Below the pieces are notes generated by a model, which did not search any database, had not been told where the DNA came from, and was given only the letters and a program-made list of their open reading frames with translations. Position numbers and translations under genes: made by a program. From positions 1-64,000 of the forward strand of contig CBDDBH010000016.1 of NCBI GenBank assembly GCA_965225625.1: a DNA stretch of 64,000 nt, read 5' to 3'. Of the stretch, positions 36,835-46,235 are shown in pieces. The stretch's first letter is position 1, and every line of letters starts with the position of its first letter. The stretch comes from CBDDBH01 sp965225625. GTDB taxonomy: Bacteria; Pseudomonadota; Gammaproteobacteria; JADZEE01.

Positions 36835-37797
36835 ATGAAAACATTCGAGGAAGCGTATACACAAATAAATACGCTGCATGAGGAGATAGCGCGCGCGATT
36901 GTCGGTCAGCAGCAAGTTGTGCGCGAGGTAGTGATTGCCGTGCTGGCGGCCGGTCATGTCCTGGTCGAAGGTGTGCCCGGACTGGGGAAGACGCTGCTGG
37001 TGCGCAGCCTTGCGCAAGCGGTAGGGGGCGTGTTCAACCGAGTGCAATTCACGCCTGATCTGATGCCCAGCGACATCAGCGGCCACATGTTTTTCGATAT
37101 GAAGGCGGAGACTTTCAAGGTCAGGCGAGGACCCGTGTTTTGCAATTTTCTGCTGGCGGACGAAATCAACCGCGCACCAGCAAAGACGCAATCGGCATTA
37201 CTGGAAGCAATGCAAGAGCAACAAGTGACGATTGAAGGACGCTCCTATCCGTTGACGATGCCGTTTCTGGTGTTGGCAACGCAAAATCCAATCGAACAAG
37301 AGGGTACTTACCCTTTACCCCAGGCCCAGTTGGATCGATTTTTACTTAACATTTACATCGACTATCCGGGGATCGAGGAGGAGAAATCGCTGGTTAACAA
37401 GGTGACCGGCGGGGCTATCGGCGACAAACTCGACGTATCAGCCGTGAACGAGGTCTTTTCGACCGACGAGATTGTGCAACTTCAAACCCTGGCTGCCGGC
37501 TTGACCGTCGATGAGAGTATTGTCGATTACGCCGTGCGCATAGTTGGGGCCACGCGCGATTGGAATGGCATAGAGGCGGGCGCCGGCCCGCGCGGCAGTA
37601 TCGCCCTGCTGCGCAGCGCACGCGCGAACGCAATGTTGGCGGGCAACCAATTTGTTACACCCGATGACGTTAAATCGGTTGCGGTACCAGCGTTGCGCCA
37701 TCGGATAAAAGTTACTGCCGATCTGGAAATCGAAGGCTATCGCGCGGATGACGTTCTCGGCGATCTGTTGAATAACGTGCAAGCACCGCGCAAATGA
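36835..37797 (+). CDS. MoxR-family AAA+ ATPase
   Basis: 320 residues from ATG 36835 (GGGGGA spaced 6 bases); ATG 36829 is equally possible by frame. The AAA+ motifs are complete: Walker A EGVPGLGKTLLVR, Walker B LLADEINRAP, sensor 1 VLATQNPIEQEGTYPLP, arginine finger LDRFLL, and sensor 2 in GPRGSIALLRSARA. MoxR ATPases act as chaperones that mature metalloenzymes or membrane complexes, usually with a DUF58 partner. The DUF58 gene follows with a 4-base overlap. Confidence 0.93.
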   Translation: MKTFEEAYTQINTLHEEIARAIVGQQQVVREVVIAVLAAGHVLVEGVPGLGKTLLVRSLAQAVGGVFNRVQFTPDLMPSDISGHMFFDMKAETFKVRRGPVFCNFLLADEINRAPAKTQSALLEAMQEQQVTIEGRSYPLTMPFLVLATQNPIEQEGTYPLPQAQLDRFLLNIYIDYPGIEEEKSLVNKVTGGAIGDKLDVSAVNEVFSTDEIVQLQTLAAGLTVDESIVDYAVRIVGATRDWNGIEAGAGPRGSIALLRSARANAMLAGNQFVTPDDVKSVAVPALRHRIKVTADLEIEGYRADDVLGDLLNNVQAPRK

Positions 37798-39098
37798 CGC
37801 CGAGTCGCTATGCCTTGTATTGGTTCGGTGCCTGGCTGGTGCTGGGCATCGCAGCTGCGCTAACCGTTGGCCTGGTATTGTTGTGGCAAACCGCAGGCAT
37901 TCTGCTAACGGCTGTTTTTGCCGCTGATGCCTTGCTGGTGCGGCGTGAAAGTAGTGTAACGATATCGCGGCAACTCAAACATACGCTTTCCGTGGGAGCC
38001 TGGCACGAGATCGGCTTGCTCATTCACAATGCTGCGGCAGCTAGCGCGCAATGTGTCGTACATGATCATTACCCGTCGGGATTTGATGTGGAGGATATGC
38101 CGCGCACCATCGACTTGTTCGCTGCTGGTGTTACCCGCGTTCGCTACCGGGTTCGTCCGCAACGGCGTGGCGCCGCGACCTTTCCCTTCATCGATGTATT
38201 GTTTGCTTCGCCGCTGCGCTTGTGGCGGCGGCGTTGTCGTTATGCACAGGAAGATTCGGTGCGGGTCTACCCTAACTTCGCCGAAATTAGCCACTACACG
38301 CTGCTCGCGACGGACAATCGCTTAAGCCAGATTGGCGTGCGTCGTAAGCAGCGCCGCGGTGAAGGAAACGATTTTCACCAGCTTCGTGAATATCGCCTGG
38401 GAGATTCACTGCGGCAAATCGAATGGAAAGCGACGGCTCGTTATCGCAAGCTCATTTCCAAGGAATATCAGGACGAGCGTGATCAGCAAATATTGTTTTT
38501 GCTCGATTGCGGGCGGCGCATGCGGCACATGGATGCGAATCGCGCGCACCTCGATCAGGCGCTCAACGCGATGCTGTTGCTCGCTTATGTGGCGGTCCAG
38601 CAGGGCGACGCGGTCGGATTTCTGTCGTTTGCCGGGACCCGCCGATGGTTTCCGCCACGCAAAGGTGCGATGACCGTCAGCAAGTTGCTAAATCACACCT
38701 ACGACCTGCAGTCGTCGACGGAACCCGCCGACTATCTGATGGCCGCGCAGGAACTGATTCCGTTGCAGCGCAAACGCGCCTTGGTCGTAATACTCACGAG
38801 CACGCGTGACGAAGAGCATGAAGATCTGCAGGCAGCGGTCGGCTTGTTACGCCGCCGTCATCTGGTGGTTGTAGCGGATCTGCGAGAAGAGACTCTGGAC
38901 GAGAATCTGCGTGCACCGCTTGTCAGCGTTGACGATGCTTTGCGCTTCCATGCGATCAACGACTACCTAGAGAATCGGCGCAAGAGCCACGAGAAACTGC
39001 TTCACCAGGGCGCGCTCATTCTGGACCTAATTCCTAAGCATCTGCCTATCGCCCTGGTCAACCAGTACTTCGTCATTAAACGGATGGGAAGCCTCTAA
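37794..39098 (+). CDS. DUF58-domain protein, vWA-like partner of MoxR
   Basis: 434 residues. Two N-terminal transmembrane helices (WFGAWLVLGIAAALTVGLVLL and the next segment), a beta-rich region of about 130 residues, and then the DUF58 signature GEGNDFHQLREYRLGDSLRQ followed by IEWKATARYRKLISKEYQDE. The vWA-like fold follows with LLDCGRRM, though the MIDAS is degenerate. In this family the protein anchors MoxR at the membrane. The start overlaps moxR (ATGA), and the patatin gene begins 4 bases after the stop. Confidence 0.88.
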   Translation: MTPSRYALYWFGAWLVLGIAAALTVGLVLLWQTAGILLTAVFAADALLVRRESSVTISRQLKHTLSVGAWHEIGLLIHNAAAASAQCVVHDHYPSGFDVEDMPRTIDLFAAGVTRVRYRVRPQRRGAATFPFIDVLFASPLRLWRRRCRYAQEDSVRVYPNFAEISHYTLLATDNRLSQIGVRRKQRRGEGNDFHQLREYRLGDSLRQIEWKATARYRKLISKEYQDERDQQILFLLDCGRRMRHMDANRAHLDQALNAMLLLAYVAVQQGDAVGFLSFAGTRRWFPPRKGAMTVSKLLNHTYDLQSSTEPADYLMAAQELIPLQRKRALVVILTSTRDEEHEDLQAAVGLLRRRHLVVVADLREETLDENLRAPLVSVDDALRFHAINDYLENRRKSHEKLLHQGALILDLIPKHLPIALVNQYFVIKRMGSL

Positions 39099-39102
39099 CT
39101 AT

Positions 39103-40239
39103 ATGTCTCAGCGAAACCGTGAATTGGCATTAGTAATGAGCGGCGGAGGTGCGCGCGCGGCCTACCAGGTCGGGTTCTTGAAACGGGTTGCCGAGTCTTA
39201 TCCTGAGCTTGAGGTTCCGATTGTCACCGGTATATCCGCCGGCGCAATCAATGCGGCGTACCTGGCGAATCACACGGGATCTTTCAAGGAAAAAGTGGAT
39301 CAACTGGTGGATCTGTGGAGCACGCTACAGGCCGACAGGGTATTTAACGTGCAGCTTGTTCCAACGGTATTCAACGTGCTGCGCTGGGGACTGCGGCTGA
39401 TCCTGGGTCGCGCTTCGCGCGCCGTACACACACGTAGCCTGTTGGATGCATCACCATTGAGCGCGTTTATCGGCGGAGCACTCAATGCGCAGGGCATTGC
39501 TTTGCCCGGGATAAGTCAGAACATCGAAAATGGGGCGTTAAAAGCCTTTGCAATTACTGGTTCGAGCTACACCACCGGAGAATCGGTAACCTGGGTACAG
39601 GGACGTGAGATAGCACTTTGGGATCGCGCCCACCGCAAAAGCGTGCAATGCGAGCTGACGGTAAATCACATTCTTGCATCGTCCTCATTGCCGTTTTTCT
39701 TTCCCGCGGTGAAAATCGACGGCATGTGGTACGGCGACGGCGGTATCCGTCTGACCGCTCCGCTATCACCGGCAGTGCATCTGGGCGCGGAACGAATTCT
39801 GGCGATCTCGACCCGGCACCAGCCGGCGCCGGGAGAGGACCGGCGGGTCATCGACGGTTATCCTCCACCGGCGCAGATTGGCGGCGCATTGTTCAATGCA
39901 ATCTTTCTAGACGCATTTGATGGTGACGCATTGCGCCTGGAACGTATAAATGTACTCATAGATAAATTGCCGAAGGATCAGCACCCGAATCTGCGCCGTG
40001 TGGATATGATGCTGTTGCGACCGTCCAAGGATCTAGGCAAGTTGGCTAACGACTACGAAGCACAATTACCGGCGACGTTCCGCTTCATGGAAAGAGGTCT
40101 GGGAACCGGGGAAACCCGGTCTAATGACATGTTAAGTCTGTTGATGTTCCAGTCCGATTATCTGAAACGTTTGATACAACTGGGCTATGACGACGCTGAA
40201 ACGAATAGCGACACTATCCATCGCGTACTTAGCCAGTGA
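39103..40239 (+). CDS. Patatin-like phospholipase
   Basis: 378 residues. The oxyanion motif SGGGARAAYQVG, the nucleophile GISAGAINA (Ser in GxSxG), and the catalytic Asp in YGDGGIRLTAPL are all present, so the Ser-Asp dyad is intact. No signal peptide is seen, so it is probably cytoplasmic or membrane associated. It follows DUF58 by 4 bases and probably belongs to the same transcript, an unusual tail for this operon. It would hydrolyse phospholipid or lysophospholipid acyl esters. It converges with the next gene, leaving only 4 bases between the stops. Confidence 0.9.
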   Translation: MSQRNRELALVMSGGGARAAYQVGFLKRVAESYPELEVPIVTGISAGAINAAYLANHTGSFKEKVDQLVDLWSTLQADRVFNVQLVPTVFNVLRWGLRLILGRASRAVHTRSLLDASPLSAFIGGALNAQGIALPGISQNIENGALKAFAITGSSYTTGESVTWVQGREIALWDRAHRKSVQCELTVNHILASSSLPFFFPAVKIDGMWYGDGGIRLTAPLSPAVHLGAERILAISTRHQPAPGEDRRVIDGYPPPAQIGGALFNAIFLDAFDGDALRLERINVLIDKLPKDQHPNLRRVDMMLLRPSKDLGKLANDYEAQLPATFRFMERGLGTGETRSNDMLSLLMFQSDYLKRLIQLGYDDAETNSDTIHRVLSQ

Positions 40240-40243
40240 TGGC

Positions 40244-41302
40244 CTAAATATTCTTCAGCTCTTCGATAAGCGCCTCCATCATCGAAGGCACGCTACCGTG
40301 CAGGACGATTTCATCGGCACCCGCATCGCGAAACTCGGTAAGCCGTTTTGCGCAATCGGCCGCAGACCCGGTGACTGCGCCTTGTTGCAGCCATTCCTCG
40401 GGCAGTAATCGGCCAACATCGATTAATTGTTCGCGGGTGAATGAGTGATCTGCCAACTTGGTTCCCAGTTCGGTGAACCGCGAATGTGCCCGGATCCTAT
40501 TTAGAACCTCGGTATCCCAGCCATTGATTTCGCAGACCATTTCCCCCAGCTTGGGAATTTGAAAATAGGTAATGCCGCGCGCGCCAACGATCGCTTCTTC
40601 TTCGTTTTTAGGAAGGTCGGCGGCGACCAGAACGATACTGTAGATCTTTACGGAAAGTGGGTCGCGTCCGGCTGCCTGCGCCGCCTGACGTACGATTCCG
40701 ACCGAGCGTTTGACGCCCTGTGTGGTTAGAAAGGGATGCAGCAGGACACCGTCACAGTATCGACCGGTGAAGGCCAGAGACTTGGGACCGATTGCGGTGA
40801 AGATGATGGGAGGAGTCGGACCGTCGTAGCGGTCAGTGAGATGCAGCTCAGGATAGTTACCAAGTATTCCGTCGTAACTGAACATCTCGCCGGCCCACAG
40901 GCGTCGCATAATCGAGACAAAATCCTCAAGTCTGTGGAAGTCGATTGGAGGTGACCCCAGTTGTGCAAGATGAGACGGGACCCCGCGAGCCAGGACCAGT
41001 CGGAAGCGATTTCCACTGATGGCCTGCATGACATTCGCCACGCTGGCGGTAACGACGGGATTACGCAGCGTCGCGGACATCGTCCCGGCGATTAAGACTC
41101 TTGAGGTAACCTGGCTGACGGCGCCACTCAATACGGCCGGTTCCTTGACGGCGTATCGTTCTGAAATCCAGACCGCCACGAGCCCCAGTTGTTCAGCTTG
41201 TTTGGCCTGTTCCAGCCCGAGTGTCGGATCCGTCACTCGTCCGGGCAATATATAGGCGCTGAAATTCCCGAGCAGTTTTTTCTTTGTGCTTTGATGACTC
41301 AT
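40244..41302 (-). CDS. LLM-class flavin-dependent oxidoreductase (F420-dependent-like)
   Basis: 352 residues. The family opening FSAYILPGRVTDP is followed by LGLVAVWISERYAVKEP, then SGNRFRLVLARGVPSHLAQLG and a long TIM-barrel ending GAVTGSAADCAKRLTEFRDAGADEIVLHG. These match a subgroup of the luciferase-like monooxygenase superfamily often listed as F420-dependent. Use of FMN rather than F420 is more likely here, as F420 biosynthesis is uncommon in gammaproteobacteria, but this cannot be read from the sequence. It lies 55 bases downstream of a small unknown protein gene on the same strand. Confidence 0.82.
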   Translation of the reverse strand: MSHQSTKKKLLGNFSAYILPGRVTDPTLGLEQAKQAEQLGLVAVWISERYAVKEPAVLSGAVSQVTSRVLIAGTMSATLRNPVVTASVANVMQAISGNRFRLVLARGVPSHLAQLGSPPIDFHRLEDFVSIMRRLWAGEMFSYDGILGNYPELHLTDRYDGPTPPIIFTAIGPKSLAFTGRYCDGVLLHPFLTTQGVKRSVGIVRQAAQAAGRDPLSVKIYSIVLVAADLPKNEEEAIVGARGITYFQIPKLGEMVCEINGWDTEVLNRIRAHSRFTELGTKLADHSFTREQLIDVGRLLPEEWLQQGAVTGSAADCAKRLTEFRDAGADEIVLHGSVPSMMEALIEELKNI

Positions 41303-41357
41303 GTTCTTACCGTGTCGCGCATTTGCATAGCCACGCGCCGTCGCAAGTGCAGATAGG

Positions 41358-41873
41358 CTAAAAATCTGATTTCAATATTCCCGTCGCAAAGGTCTGATCC
41401 TCCAACCCGCAGTCGAAACACCAGGCGCGTAGTTTGTCTATCTGCTGTTTCGACGCTACCACGAGGTATCTTGTTATCTGCTCATAATGTTCCGTGTGCT
41501 GAAATGTATTGACGGCTTCGCTGATCGTCTGCCGGATTTCGTTTGACCGCAATAGCAACGCTTCCGTATCGCAATTTGCATCATTCAGCGCGCTCTCGCA
41601 TCTCGAAATGGCCTGGGAAAGTTTGTCGACAATGGCCTCGCCGCTTTGCTGGGTTATATCTCGGACTTGCATCGCCATGGTGACGCTGTCGGTGAGCTCC
41701 GCACGCACTAACCGGTGACGAGGTTTCAATAGCGACTTGGCAGCCGTCAAGCATCTGATGGATAACTGCAGCTGCTCAAGCGCCGGTTTGTCCGTGCTGT
41801 CAATTGCCGGAGCGACGACATTTTGCAGCGCCCTAAGTGTTACTTCCAGTTGTAGATCGATGTCGGGTTGCAT
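41358..41873 (-). CDS. Helical protein of unknown function linked to APH-like kinase
   Basis: 171 residues from ATG 41873, whose A is the last base of the preceding stop (TGATG); longer frames overlap that gene heavily and are disfavoured. The protein is nearly all alpha-helical, with leucine and glutamine heptads (LEVTLRALQNVVAP, LEQLQLSIRCLTAAKSLL, SQAISRCESALND). It has no signal peptide or membrane span. No family is recognised. Translational coupling to the APH-like kinase suggests a shared complex or pathway. Confidence 0.7.
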   Translation of the reverse strand: MQPDIDLQLEVTLRALQNVVAPAIDSTDKPALEQLQLSIRCLTAAKSLLKPRHRLVRAELTDSVTMAMQVRDITQQSGEAIVDKLSQAISRCESALNDANCDTEALLLRSNEIRQTISEAVNTFQHTEHYEQITRYLVVASKQQIDKLRAWCFDCGLEDQTFATGILKSDF

Positions 41874-43096
41874 CAGATGACCCTCTCCAGATTCGACCTC
41901 AAATCCTCGAGCAGGTAGTAACCAATCTTTGAGAATGAGGTTAGTACGATGTCCTGATGGGACTTGCTGTGACGCGCGACTCGATACGCCGTAGCCAGGG
42001 AATGGGTAACGGACATGAAATTGCAAAAAATTCTGTAGTAGGTCAAGCGCTCTTGATTCACAGCGAGCCCGGAGAGTTGCTGGTAGCGTGCCAGAAACTC
42101 CGTTTCCGGCAGCATTCCGCAAATCAACTGAGTGCGTCCGTCCTCAGCAACATGTCCGAACAGCTTGTATGTTGCCCAACACAGGTCCTGATGATGATCG
42201 CCAAGCACAGCTAATTCCCAGTCGAGCCACGCGGTTATATTTCCCGTATGCTCGTCGAACAGAAAGTTCCCACTTCTGTAATCACCGTGAATAACGCAGA
42301 CTTTTTCTATTGGATAGGCGTGCTCGATGAGCCAGTTGTACGCAATGTCCATTAACGGGATGTCTTCGCATTTGTCTTCTTCCCAGACTCTTCTCCACCA
42401 ATTGACTTGTTTTTTCACGCAGTTGTTGCTGCCAATCTCGGGAAATTCAAAACTGGATGGGGTATCCGCGCTTTTAATTTCCAAGCTGTGTAAGCGGGCT
42501 AAGTGTTCAACAAACTGAGGAGCGATCTTGTCGCGCAGCTCGGGTCCGAAATTGATACCGATTCCCGTCACTTGCTTGCTTTGAATATTTGTCGGCTTGG
42601 CAACGCCCTCAATTTGAGCGTAGATCAGCGCCGGGTAGGGCAGAAATTCACCGTCGGCGTCAATCCAATAGCAGTGCGGAACGGGAACGTGGTCCTTCAC
42701 CAATTGCAGTATTTCAAACTCTCTGCGACGACTCGTCTCGACCACAGATTCCGAAGGTTCCATGCGCACGGCCATCGACTTGCGCTCGCCCGCCCGAAAC
42801 GGGCTTTCATCTCGTTTGCTGGTGAAATCGAACGCCAGTTGGATTTTTGATGCACCACCGGTCAGCCAGCGCGCGTCCTTAACCTCGAAGTCGTTGCCGA
42901 AATGGCGTGAAATGAGTTTTGTTGTGCCGGCCACCATCTCCTCAAGGGTCACTGGCGTGTAGGCAGGTCCGCTGCGGCGCCTCATCTTTCTGCTGAGTAC
43001 GCGGTCGATTTCTTTTTCGGTGGGATACTTCGCTCTTATCTCGGCGATCAACCGTTCACTCGGATTTTGTCTGACATCACTTTCCTGATGCGTCAT
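41873..43096 (-). CDS. APH-family phosphotransferase (ACAD10/11-like kinase)
   Basis: 407 residues from ATG 43096; a TTG lies 12 bases upstream. The kinase fold is visible: RWLTGGASKIQLAFDF (nucleotide loop), VRMEPSESVVET, then the Brenner motif VIHGDYRSGNFLF with catalytic Asp and Asn, and AWLDWELAVLGD with the metal Asp. These kinases phosphorylate choline, aminoglycosides, or 4-hydroxyacyl-CoA substrates. The longer N-terminal domain and the oxidoreductase neighbourhood favour a metabolic kinase, not a resistance enzyme. Confidence 0.85.
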   Translation of the reverse strand: MTHQESDVRQNPSERLIAEIRAKYPTEKEIDRVLSRKMRRRSGPAYTPVTLEEMVAGTTKLISRHFGNDFEVKDARWLTGGASKIQLAFDFTSKRDESPFRAGERKSMAVRMEPSESVVETSRRREFEILQLVKDHVPVPHCYWIDADGEFLPYPALIYAQIEGVAKPTNIQSKQVTGIGINFGPELRDKIAPQFVEHLARLHSLEIKSADTPSSFEFPEIGSNNCVKKQVNWWRRVWEEDKCEDIPLMDIAYNWLIEHAYPIEKVCVIHGDYRSGNFLFDEHTGNITAWLDWELAVLGDHHQDLCWATYKLFGHVAEDGRTQLICGMLPETEFLARYQQLSGLAVNQERLTYYRIFCNFMSVTHSLATAYRVARHSKSHQDIVLTSFSKIGYYLLEDLRSNLERVI

Positions 43097-43357
43097 CAGC
43101 GGTTCCAATCACTTGCGGACGAGTGCGACCTAACTACTTGCAGCTGCGGGCCGTGCCGATAGACAAAACTTTCCCATTCCGCAGTACGTACGCAACCGGA
43201 TAAAGCGTTGAGGGTGCCACTGGTTGCTGTGGCCGAGTTTACATTAAATGTATTTTCCGGGTCTGTCTCTGCACGGCCACTAAACACTTATGGATGGGAT
43301 GCGAGATAATGAACCTTCCAGCCTTGGGATTAAGCATCTCAGTGAAAACGAATAAAC

Positions 43358-45028
43358 GTGAAGACTAAATCAGCGAAGCGCAGCGGTGGCCGGGTATTGG
43401 TCGATGGTCTCATCGCGCACGGCGTCGATGTCGCTTTTTGTTTGCCCGGCGAGAGTTATCTGCCGGTTTTGGATGCCCTGTACGAATGCCGGGACCGGGT
43501 CACGCTATACAACTCCCGCCACGATTCAGGCGCTGCGTTCATGGCCGAAGCCTACGGTAAGTTGACTGGGCGCCCCGGGATCTGTTTCGTAACACGTGGT
43601 CCCGGTGCCGCCAACGCATCGATCGCGGTTCACGTTGCGCGGCAGGATTCAACGCCGATGATACTGTTCGTGGGTCAAGTACCGACCGGACAGCTCGGCA
43701 AAGAGGCCTTTCAAGAGGTCGATTTCACAACCATGTTTCAACCGTTGGCCAAGCACGTTGAACAAGTAGACACGACCGACACGATTGCCGATGTCGTCGC
43801 GCGTGCGTTCCGGATCGCGACCAGCGGACGTCCCGGACCCGTTGTGGTGGCGCTGCCCGAAAACCTGCTTGGCGGCGAGACCGAGGCCGTTGTCAGTCCG
43901 CAAACTCCGGTGTCCTGTGTACCCGCGGCAGATCAGCTCGATGCTGTGCGGGAAATGCTCGAAGCGGCTGAGCGCCCGCTGCTTCTGCTGGGCGGCAGCC
44001 AGTGGAGCGAACAAGCATGTCGCGCCGTCGTCGAGTTTGCACGCAGCAATGAACTACCCGTGTGTTGCTCGTTCCGGCACCAGGATGTGTTCGATAACTA
44101 CGACCCGCACTATGTCGGCTACCTCGGCTTGAACGCACATCTGCCATTGTGGCAGCGCGTCGCCGATTCCGACTGTCTGTTGGCGATTGGCGCGCGCCTG
44201 GATTCCCCCAGCACGCGCGCCTACAGCGCATTGAGCGCGGACAGCACGGCTGCGACCTTGTTGCATGTCCACCCGGATGCCGCCGAACTTGGAAAGAACT
44301 ATCCGCCCAGGCTGGGCATACACGCCGATGTGCCGGTATTTGTTGAACACCTGAGTAGACTCGACTGCATGGATCCATCGCCTTGGACGGAATGGACACG
44401 CAGCGCGCGTGCGGATTATCTCGCCAGCATCGAGCCTCCGCCGAGCGACCTGGCGCTCGATATGGGGCAGCTTGTCGTCGATCTGAATGAGATGCTGAGT
44501 GACGACGCAATCGTGACGCTGGATGCCGGCAACTTTACGGCGTGGCCGCAGCGTTTTCGACAATATCGGCGACCTGGTCGATTACTGGCGCCGGTCAACG
44601 GTGCGATGGGTTACGGTGTCCCCGCTGCCGTCGCCGCAGCGCTGATCTGTCCGCAGCGCGTGGTCGTGGCATTCGTGGGTGACGGCGGTATGTTAATGAC
44701 CGGGATGGAACTGGCGACTGCCATGCACTATCAGGCACGGCCGATATTGCTGGTCGTGAATAATGGTATGTATGGCACCATCCGTCTGCATCAAGAACGC
44801 GCCTATCCGGGTCGGCCCATAGCAACTGATCTGACGAATCCGGATTTTGCGGCGCTGGCGCGCTCATTCGGTGCCTATGGCGCCGTGGTGAAGGATAACA
44901 ACGAATTCAGAGATTGCTTCAAAGCCGCACTTGCCAGTAACACTGCGGCGGTTCTCGATCTACGTCTGGACCCTGACGTGCTGGTGCCCGGTTTGACGCT
45001 TAGCCAGTTGCAGCAAGGTCGAGGGTAA
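43358..45028 (+). CDS. Thiamine-diphosphate-dependent enzyme (acetolactate synthase-like)
   Basis: 556 residues from GTG 43358. The three domains are present: N-terminal PYR domain with DVAFCLPGESYLPVLDAL (the Glu that activates ThDP), central domain ending ADQLDAVREML, and C-terminal PP domain with AFVGDGGMLMTGMELATAM and VVNNGMYG, the GDG-x-NN magnesium/ThDP motif. Glu at the active site and the FAD-region length fit acetolactate synthase or related carboligases and decarboxylases. No small regulatory subunit gene lies beside it, so a catabolic role is more likely than valine synthesis. Its 3' end overlaps the convergent dioxygenase gene by 29 bases. Confidence 0.85.
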   Translation: MKTKSAKRSGGRVLVDGLIAHGVDVAFCLPGESYLPVLDALYECRDRVTLYNSRHDSGAAFMAEAYGKLTGRPGICFVTRGPGAANASIAVHVARQDSTPMILFVGQVPTGQLGKEAFQEVDFTTMFQPLAKHVEQVDTTDTIADVVARAFRIATSGRPGPVVVALPENLLGGETEAVVSPQTPVSCVPAADQLDAVREMLEAAERPLLLLGGSQWSEQACRAVVEFARSNELPVCCSFRHQDVFDNYDPHYVGYLGLNAHLPLWQRVADSDCLLAIGARLDSPSTRAYSALSADSTAATLLHVHPDAAELGKNYPPRLGIHADVPVFVEHLSRLDCMDPSPWTEWTRSARADYLASIEPPPSDLALDMGQLVVDLNEMLSDDAIVTLDAGNFTAWPQRFRQYRRPGRLLAPVNGAMGYGVPAAVAAALICPQRVVVAFVGDGGMLMTGMELATAMHYQARPILLVVNNGMYGTIRLHQERAYPGRPIATDLTNPDFAALARSFGAYGAVVKDNNEFRDCFKAALASNTAAVLDLRLDPDVLVPGLTLSQLQQGRG

Positions 45029-45815
45029 TTTCGCTTTCGTCGAACGCGAACGTGGTCATCGCCAGATTGCCATAACTGTAACTGTGATGCAGACGCCGGG
45101 TGTGCTGCAGCGGCTCACCCGCACCCAAGGCAAAAAATAGCGGCAGGAAATGCTCTACCGATGGATGGGCGACGTGCGCGTGCGGTGCGGTTGTGTGGAA
45201 ATCGAACAGGGCCTGCAGATCGCAACGCGTCACACAGTCGTTCAACCATGCTTCAAATTCCAGCGCCCAGGTGGCTGGGGAACTTCCCGGCGGCAGGATT
45301 TGACTTAGGTTGTGCGTCGATGATCCTGAGCCAATGATAAGAATATTATCAGCGCGTAACGGTGCGAGTGCACTTCCTACCGAGTAGTGTACTTTCGGGT
45401 CACCGGTCTGCAGCAACGAGATCTGGACGACAGGGATCTCAGCTTCCGGGTAACTAGCTCGCAGCGGTACCCACGCGCCGTGATCCAGGCCACGGGCGGA
45501 ATCGGCGCTGGCGTCGTGCCCCGCGGCGGCGAGCGCATCGATGGCGCGCTGTGCCAACTCTTTGGAGCCTGGCGCCGGGTAGCTGAGCTGATAGAGCGCC
45601 GGGGGGAAGCCATAAAAATCATGTATGGTCTCGTGCCGCTTCGGGTTGGTCAGCGTCAAACTGGATGTATACCAATGGGCCGAGGCGATGATAATGCCAT
45701 CGGGTTTGGGCAAGCTGGTGCCAAGCGCGCGAAGAAAATCCCGTGCCGGATGATCGGTGAGCGGCAGATCGGGTGCGCCGTGCGAGATGAACAGACTGGG
45801 TAGTTTCATCGCCAT
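45000..45815 (-). CDS. DODA-type extradiol dioxygenase (YgiD-like)
   Basis: 271 residues from ATG 45815, 6 bases after the stop of the upstream glutaredoxin-like gene. The class III LigB fold of DOPA-dioxygenase type is shown by LFISHGAPDLPL (His metal ligand), DGIIIASAHWYTSS (His), GLDHGAWVPLR and IGSGSSTHNL, then the C-terminal LPLFFALGAGE. It cleaves catechol-type rings using Fe(II) or Zn(II). It is distinct from the broken LigB-type gene at the window start. Upstream genes share its strand and are likely in the same transcript. Confidence 0.87.
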   Translation of the reverse strand: MAMKLPSLFISHGAPDLPLTDHPARDFLRALGTSLPKPDGIIIASAHWYTSSLTLTNPKRHETIHDFYGFPPALYQLSYPAPGSKELAQRAIDALAAAGHDASADSARGLDHGAWVPLRASYPEAEIPVVQISLLQTGDPKVHYSVGSALAPLRADNILIIGSGSSTHNLSQILPPGSSPATWALEFEAWLNDCVTRCDLQALFDFHTTAPHAHVAHPSVEHFLPLFFALGAGEPLQHTRRLHHSYSYGNLAMTTFAFDESEITLDLAATG

Positions 45816-45820
45816 GAGTG

Positions 45821-46153
45821 TTACGCTCGAGCCTCGCCGGCGTCGGGCGAAAAGCGCTCGATCAGATAAATTATGATGTCCCTGGATTCGTACATCCATT
45901 GAGTGCTGCCGTCATCGGACTCAACGAGTAAACAAGGTACCGTCGAGCGGCCGCCATTGGCAATGAGGTTGCGGCGATGCTCGGCGTTTTCAAGAATATC
46001 GCGCAATTTAATTTTGAGGTTGAGAGCGTTGATCACGTTTTTTACCTGAGCGCAAAAGACACACGTGGCGTAATGGTATAACGTCAGTTTTGCAGTCGCG
46101 CTGTCGATGTCTTGTTGCTCAGCATCCGAGCGCTGAATTATTGCTGTTGGCAT
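45821..46153 (-). CDS. Glutaredoxin/GST-N-like thioredoxin-fold protein
   Basis: 110 residues. CVFC (residues 31-34) after LTLYHYAT is a glutaredoxin-type dithiol motif, and RSTVPCLLVESDDGS carries the cis-proline. YESRDIIIYLIERF matches the end of a thioredoxin-fold GST N-terminal domain. The partner or substrate is unknown. It sits 82 bases downstream of the E1 fusion gene on the same strand, which hints at a redox or sulfur-transfer role in that system, by inference only. Confidence 0.8.
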   Translation of the reverse strand: MPTAIIQRSDAEQQDIDSATAKLTLYHYATCVFCAQVKNVINALNLKIKLRDILENAEHRRNLIANGGRSTVPCLLVESDDGSTQWMYESRDIIIYLIERFSPDAGEARA

Positions 46154-46235
46154 AATTATTCCTCGGCTTTCTTATTTTGATTTCCACAGGCCGCTGGCGT
46201 TCATCAGCTCGCATGCGGGATGTTCAGCAGCCTGC

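Noticed and set aside
45000..45028. Reading error at overlapping ends of the ThDP and DODA-type genes
   Set aside because: Both C-termini look normal in length; a 29-base convergent overlap is common.
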